Shown here: positions 61,124-64,000 of the stretch, one piece after another | Position numbering within the stretch: position 1 is the first letter of the stretch | Layout of the letters: every line of letters begins with the position of its first letter | Assembly (NCBI RefSeq): GCF_029024465.1 | Contig: NZ_CP118950.1 | Coordinates: 868,001 to 932,000 of the forward strand | Origin: Lactococcus garvieae subsp. garvieae | GTDB lineage: Bacteria > Bacillota > Bacilli > Lactobacillales > Streptococcaceae | Reading direction: 5' to 3' | Length of the DNA stretch: 64,000 bases | Translations under genes and position numbers: made by a program | Notes under the pieces: generated by a model | Databases searched by the model: none | The model's input: the letters and a program-made list of their open reading frames with translations, nothing else | What the model was told of the DNA's origin: nothing

Positions 61124-61705
61124 ATGAAATTCAGTAAAGTTGCTATTTCAACTGGTGTTCTTGCTTCATTCATGTTTATCGGTACTGGTATGGCCCACGC
61201 GGACACACCAAAACAAACTACACATGATGTTGCAATTGAAGTTATTAACGGTAACTACGGTACAGGTCAAGAGCGTGTCACAATGTTGACAAACAAAGGT
61301 TTTGACTTTGAAGACGTACAAACAGAAGTTAACAACATTTTGTTAGGAAAAGCTTCAGCAACTCCTACAACTGCCAAAAAAGTTGAAACACAACCTGCTA
61401 AATCTAAAGTAGCACAAACTATATCAGGGCTTGACTTAGGTCAAACTTCTGGTCAAGTAAATATTGAAGCCCTTGCCAACTACATGGTTTCTAATACTGC
61501 CAACGCAGCAGGATATTCTGCAAGCGAATGGGCATATATTATTGAACATGAGTCTAATGGACGTGCAGATGTTGCAAATGCAAGTTCAGGGGCATACGGT
61601 GCGTTCCAATTGTTAGGCCACGGTGAATATGCTGGCATGACTCTTGCTGAACAAATCGAAATGGCAAGTAAACTCCCTGCAGGAAGCTGGGTTGTTTATA
61701 ACTAA
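61124..61705 (+). CDS. secreted CW_7 and transglycosylase-like protein (Apf type)
   Basis: The 193-residue protein has a signal peptide (cleavage near GMAHADT), an N-terminal CW_7 (Cpl-7 lysozyme-type) wall-binding repeat (VAIEVINGNYGTGQERVTML..., about 35-72), a Thr/Lys linker, and a C-terminal lysozyme-like domain with IEHESNGRADVANASSGAYG (about 143-162). The last part is the Apf/SceD-type transglycosylase core with catalytic glutamate in EHES. A wall-binding domain before the catalytic part, and a short C terminus, are unusual. There is no good ribosome site (AAAGG 11 nt upstream). Confidence 0.8.
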   Translation: MKFSKVAISTGVLASFMFIGTGMAHADTPKQTTHDVAIEVINGNYGTGQERVTMLTNKGFDFEDVQTEVNNILLGKASATPTTAKKVETQPAKSKVAQTISGLDLGQTSGQVNIEALANYMVSNTANAAGYSASEWAYIIEHESNGRADVANASSGAYGAFQLLGHGEYAGMTLAEQIEMASKLPAGSWVVYN

Positions 61706-61762
61706 TAGGAAGTGAAGTGCTATTCGTTTCCTGGAGTGCTTAACTAAGATTAAACATTCAAG

Positions 61763-61796
61763 GCTATCACAAACAGTGAAGGCCTTTTTGTTTTGC
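61763..61796 (+). terminator. terminator of the CW_7 protein gene
   Basis: AAGGC and GCCTT arms around a 16-base loop, followed by TTTTTG. Confidence 0.6.
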
Positions 61797-61857
61797 CCTT
61801 AACCCTTTTTAAAAATAAAAAATCAAAAAAACTCTTAAAAAAATTAAAATTATATGT

Positions 61858-61894
61858 TATAATAAAGAAGTAGATTTAGTAAAGCTTACTAAAT
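61858..61894 (+). promoter_or_regulatory. promoter and operator-like inverted repeat of the cation ATPase gene
   Basis: TATAAT (61858-61863) preceded by TGT; ATTTAGTAA (61874-61882) and TTACTAAAT (61886-61894) form a perfect 9-bp inverted repeat just after the start of transcription, a good repressor site. Confidence 0.5.
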
Positions 61895-61923
61895 TCATAA
61901 CAATTAAAGAGACAATATAGGTT

Positions 61924-61991
61924 GGGCGCAAGCTTCAAGAGATTTCCTCCGAGGGTAAGGAGGAGATTTTTTGATAGCTTGCGCCCTTTTT
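61924..61991 (+). terminator. nested terminator-like hairpins in the ATPase leader
   Basis: Outer stem GGGCGCAAGCT/AGCTTGCGCCC (11 bp, perfect) followed by TTTTT; inner stem ATTTCCTCC/GGAGGAGAT followed by TTTTTT. Both lie between promoter and gene, so they probably work as conditional attenuators. Confidence 0.6.
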
Positions 61992-62077
61992 GTTTACATT
62001 CTTTTTTCTTTAGGCTGCGATGCTCTAGGAAAAAACGAAGCGTAACCCTAACTGTCGAAAACACAAGGAGGAAGCTT

Positions 62078-64000
62078 TTGGAATTTTATAAAAAAGCAAA
62101 AGAAGAAGTTATTGCGGAGTTTTTGGTGGATCCCAAAACTGGCTTAACAGACGAACAAGTCCTGAAGCAAAGAGAGCTTTATGGCGAAAATAAACTACCT
62201 GAAGAAGAGGAAGATTCTCATCTTAAATTATTCCTTAAGAGTTTTAAGGAACCTATTGTTATTGTGTTGCTTGGTGCTGTTGTACTCTCCTTTATGAGTT
62301 CTTATCATGCCTTTCATTTTCAAAATGACAGCAAGCATGGGATGGAAGCAATGTATGAAGCTATCGCTATCTTGATCTTGATTCTTATCAATGCTTTTCT
62401 CGGTTTTTATCAAGAAATGAGTGCACGTAAAAGCTTAAATGCACTCAAAGAGATGAATAACCGTTACGTGACTGTGTTGCGCAACGGGCAGTTTGAAAAA
62501 ATCTTCTCAACAGAGCTTGTTGCGGGGGACATCGTTAAAGCTTCTTTAGGAGATTTTGTCGAAGCAGACCTACGTTGGATTGAAACCAATGAACTCCAAG
62601 TTATCGAGTCGCATTTAACTGGAGAAGCCGATGCAATTAGCAAGCATACAGAAGTCATCCACGAGACGACAGAGCTAGGTGATCGTCATAATATGGGCTT
62701 CTCAGGTTCAAGCGTTTCTGGCGGGCAAGGTTTGGGGATTGTTGTGGCTGTTGGAGAACATACCGAACTTGGTAAAATTGCCAAGTTGATTCAAGCCGTT
62801 GAAAACCGGACATCACCGCTGCAAAATACAGTTCATAAGTTAACAAAAACATTGATGCAAGTTTCAGCCGGTATCGTCGTCTTTACCCTGGTAGTAGGGA
62901 TCATCCAAGCTGGCGAATTAAGCATTGCATCAATTACATCTGTTTTATCGACCTCTATCGCTTTAGCTGTAGCCTCTATACCGGACGCCTTACCAGCTGT
63001 GCTCTCGATTGTCTTAACGATTGGTGCTGCCAAAATGGCGAAGAATAAAGGGCTGATCAAGTCGCTTAATAGTGTAGAAACACTGGGAAGTACTTCATAC
63101 ATCTGTTCGGATAAAACAGGAACACTTACCAAAAATGAAATGACCGTCACACATTTCTATACAAACGGCCAATATTATGAGGTATCTGGTCTAGGCTATA
63201 CTCCAGAAGGGGAAATTCGTAGTCTTTCCGAAGGCGAGCAAGAGTCTTCATATTCGGCCTTTATTGCAGGTGCCCTTTTGTGTAACGAGTCGGCGCTCAA
63301 AGAAGTCGAAGGAAAATTCGTGCCTTTTGGTAATCCAACTGAAATTGCCTTGACTGTTTTAGGGCAAAAAGCCGGGCGCACCAAAACTCAACTTTTAGAA
63401 TCGCATGAGCTCATTCGGACACTGCCTTTCACCAGTGACCGTAAAACAATGAGTGTCATTGTCAAAAAAGGCGACAACTATCTTCTTTATATCAAGGGAG
63501 CGCCGGATGTTTTAGTTGAGAAGAGCCGTGCCCTTTTAATTGATGGTGAATTAAATACTGAAGAAAGTGAAAAGCAAAAATTCATCACGACTGTAAATGA
63601 CTATGCAAATGAAGCTTTGCGTACCTTGGCAGTAGGTTACCGTATCCTGAGCAAGGAAGAAGCCGAGCATGGCCAGCTGGAAGATTTAGAAAAAGATATT
63701 ATCTTGACGGGGGTTGCAGGAATTATCGACCCTGCGCGTGAAGAAGTCAAAGCTTCTGTTAAAACATTGCAAGATGCTAGTGTTGAAGTCGTTATGATCA
63801 CAGGCGACCACGAAAATACGGCGCGGGCGATTGCCTATAATCTAGGGATTGTAAAATCCAAAGAAGCTAAAGTCATTAAAGGTATCGAAATTGAAGAAAT
63901 GACAGATGAGGAACTCTATGCTGTTGTTAAAACAACGAACGTTTATGCGCGTGTTTCTCCGGAACATAAGCAAAGAATAGTGAAACAACTGCAACAACAC
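62078..64000 (+). CDS. P-type cation-transporting ATPase, P2 class (3' end outside window)
   Basis: The frame is open to the window end (641 codons). It has the N-terminal cation ATPase domain, membrane helices near 50-67 and 88-110, the actuator motif LTGEAD (near 184; usual TGES changed to TGEA), helices near 255-275 and 285-310 with IPDALP in place of the calcium-pump PEGLP, the phosphorylation motif CSDKTGTLT (near 345) and the hinge region MITGDHENTA (near 573). Calcium or manganese export is likely. AAGGAG lies 8 nt before TTG 62078; no nearer ATG exists. Confidence 0.9.
   Translation, partial: MEFYKKAKEEVIAEFLVDPKTGLTDEQVLKQRELYGENKLPEEEEDSHLKLFLKSFKEPIVIVLLGAVVLSFMSSYHAFHFQNDSKHGMEAMYEAIAILILILINAFLGFYQEMSARKSLNALKEMNNRYVTVLRNGQFEKIFSTELVAGDIVKASLGDFVEADLRWIETNELQVIESHLTGEADAISKHTEVIHETTELGDRHNMGFSGSSVSGGQGLGIVVAVGEHTELGKIAKLIQAVENRTSPLQNTVHKLTKTLMQVSAGIVVFTLVVGIIQAGELSIASITSVLSTSIALAVASIPDALPAVLSIVLTIGAAKMAKNKGLIKSLNSVETLGSTSYICSDKTGTLTKNEMTVTHFYTNGQYYEVSGLGYTPEGEIRSLSEGEQESSYSAFIAGALLCNESALKEVEGKFVPFGNPTEIALTVLGQKAGRTKTQLLESHELIRTLPFTSDRKTMSVIVKKGDNYLLYIKGAPDVLVEKSRALLIDGELNTEESEKQKFITTVNDYANEALRTLAVGYRILSKEEAEHGQLEDLEKDIILTGVAGIIDPAREEVKASVKTLQDASVEVVMITGDHENTARAIAYNLGIVKSKEAKVIKGIEIEEMTDEELYAVVKTTNVYARVSPEHKQRIVKQLQQH

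Noticed and set aside
61924-61991. yybP-ykoY manganese riboswitch before the P-type ATPase gene
   Set aside because: The GGGGAGUAGC and related core sequences are absent; only the nested hairpins are seen.

Overview
The window reads as a chromosomal segment of a low-GC Gram-positive coccus of the genus Lactococcus, more like the L. garvieae group than L. lactis. This is inferred from gene content and order (MurT/GatD, WxL genes, mannitol PTS, potABCD, PRD regulators), extended -10 promoters and AGGAGG ribosome sites. No rRNA or tRNA gene and no CRISPR array was seen.

Layout. 1-14.4 kb: end of an FAD oxidoreductase gene, rnr, an NAD salvage set (nadD, pncB, acetyltransferase, nadE), an ABC export pair, gatD/murT, queH and an acetolactate decarboxylase gene. 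14.5-16.9 kb: a WxL surface-protein cluster that ends abruptly at a deletion scar, where a truncated secreted-protein gene is joined to the last codons of a 6-phospho-beta-glucosidase gene. An orphan LicR-type PRD regulator follows. 18.9-25.9 kb: lepA, an ABC export pair, and a small stress group ending in divergent ohrR/ohr. 26.4-31.9 kb: mannitol system mtlA-mtlR-mtlF plus mtlD, with matching dyads and cre-like sites before mtlA and mtlD. 32-41 kb: YerB-like protein, phosphoesterase, Spx paralogue, Mga-like regulator, M20 peptidase, lspA-rluD, murB and a HAD phosphatase. 40.9-45.6 kb: potABCD, preceded by 0.7 kb of structured RNA, including an apparently free-standing RNA gene and two modules related by compensatory base changes.

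45.6-59.7 kb is an integrated mobile element of about 14.1 kb. It lies in the last codons of potD between a 23-bp imperfect direct repeat, with paired CCAGCCAAA sites at both ends. Its right half holds an FtsK/TcpA-like ATPase, a membrane protein, a pMV158-type rolling-circle initiator with a recognisable nick-site hairpin, a DUF3173 protein and a tyrosine integrase. Its left half is a defence operon: a single-chain Type ISP restriction-modification enzyme (LlaGI/LlaBIII class), SIR2, HerA, an HTH protein and a small protein.

The most interesting signal is the operon leader. A small ORF carries 14 perfect AGCAC pentamers, then runs through two intrinsic-terminator-like hairpins and ends in an ATGA overlap with the restriction gene. 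Loss of one pentamer would stop the leader ORF before the second hairpin; gain of one would not. This looks like a slipped-strand switch that sets expression of the whole defence operon through translation-dependent antitermination and coupling.

59.7-64 kb: two probable small RNAs (one with a cre-like site), a secreted CW_7/transglycosylase-like protein with a 300-nt leader, and a P-type cation ATPase gene with nested terminator-like hairpins in its leader, running off the window end.
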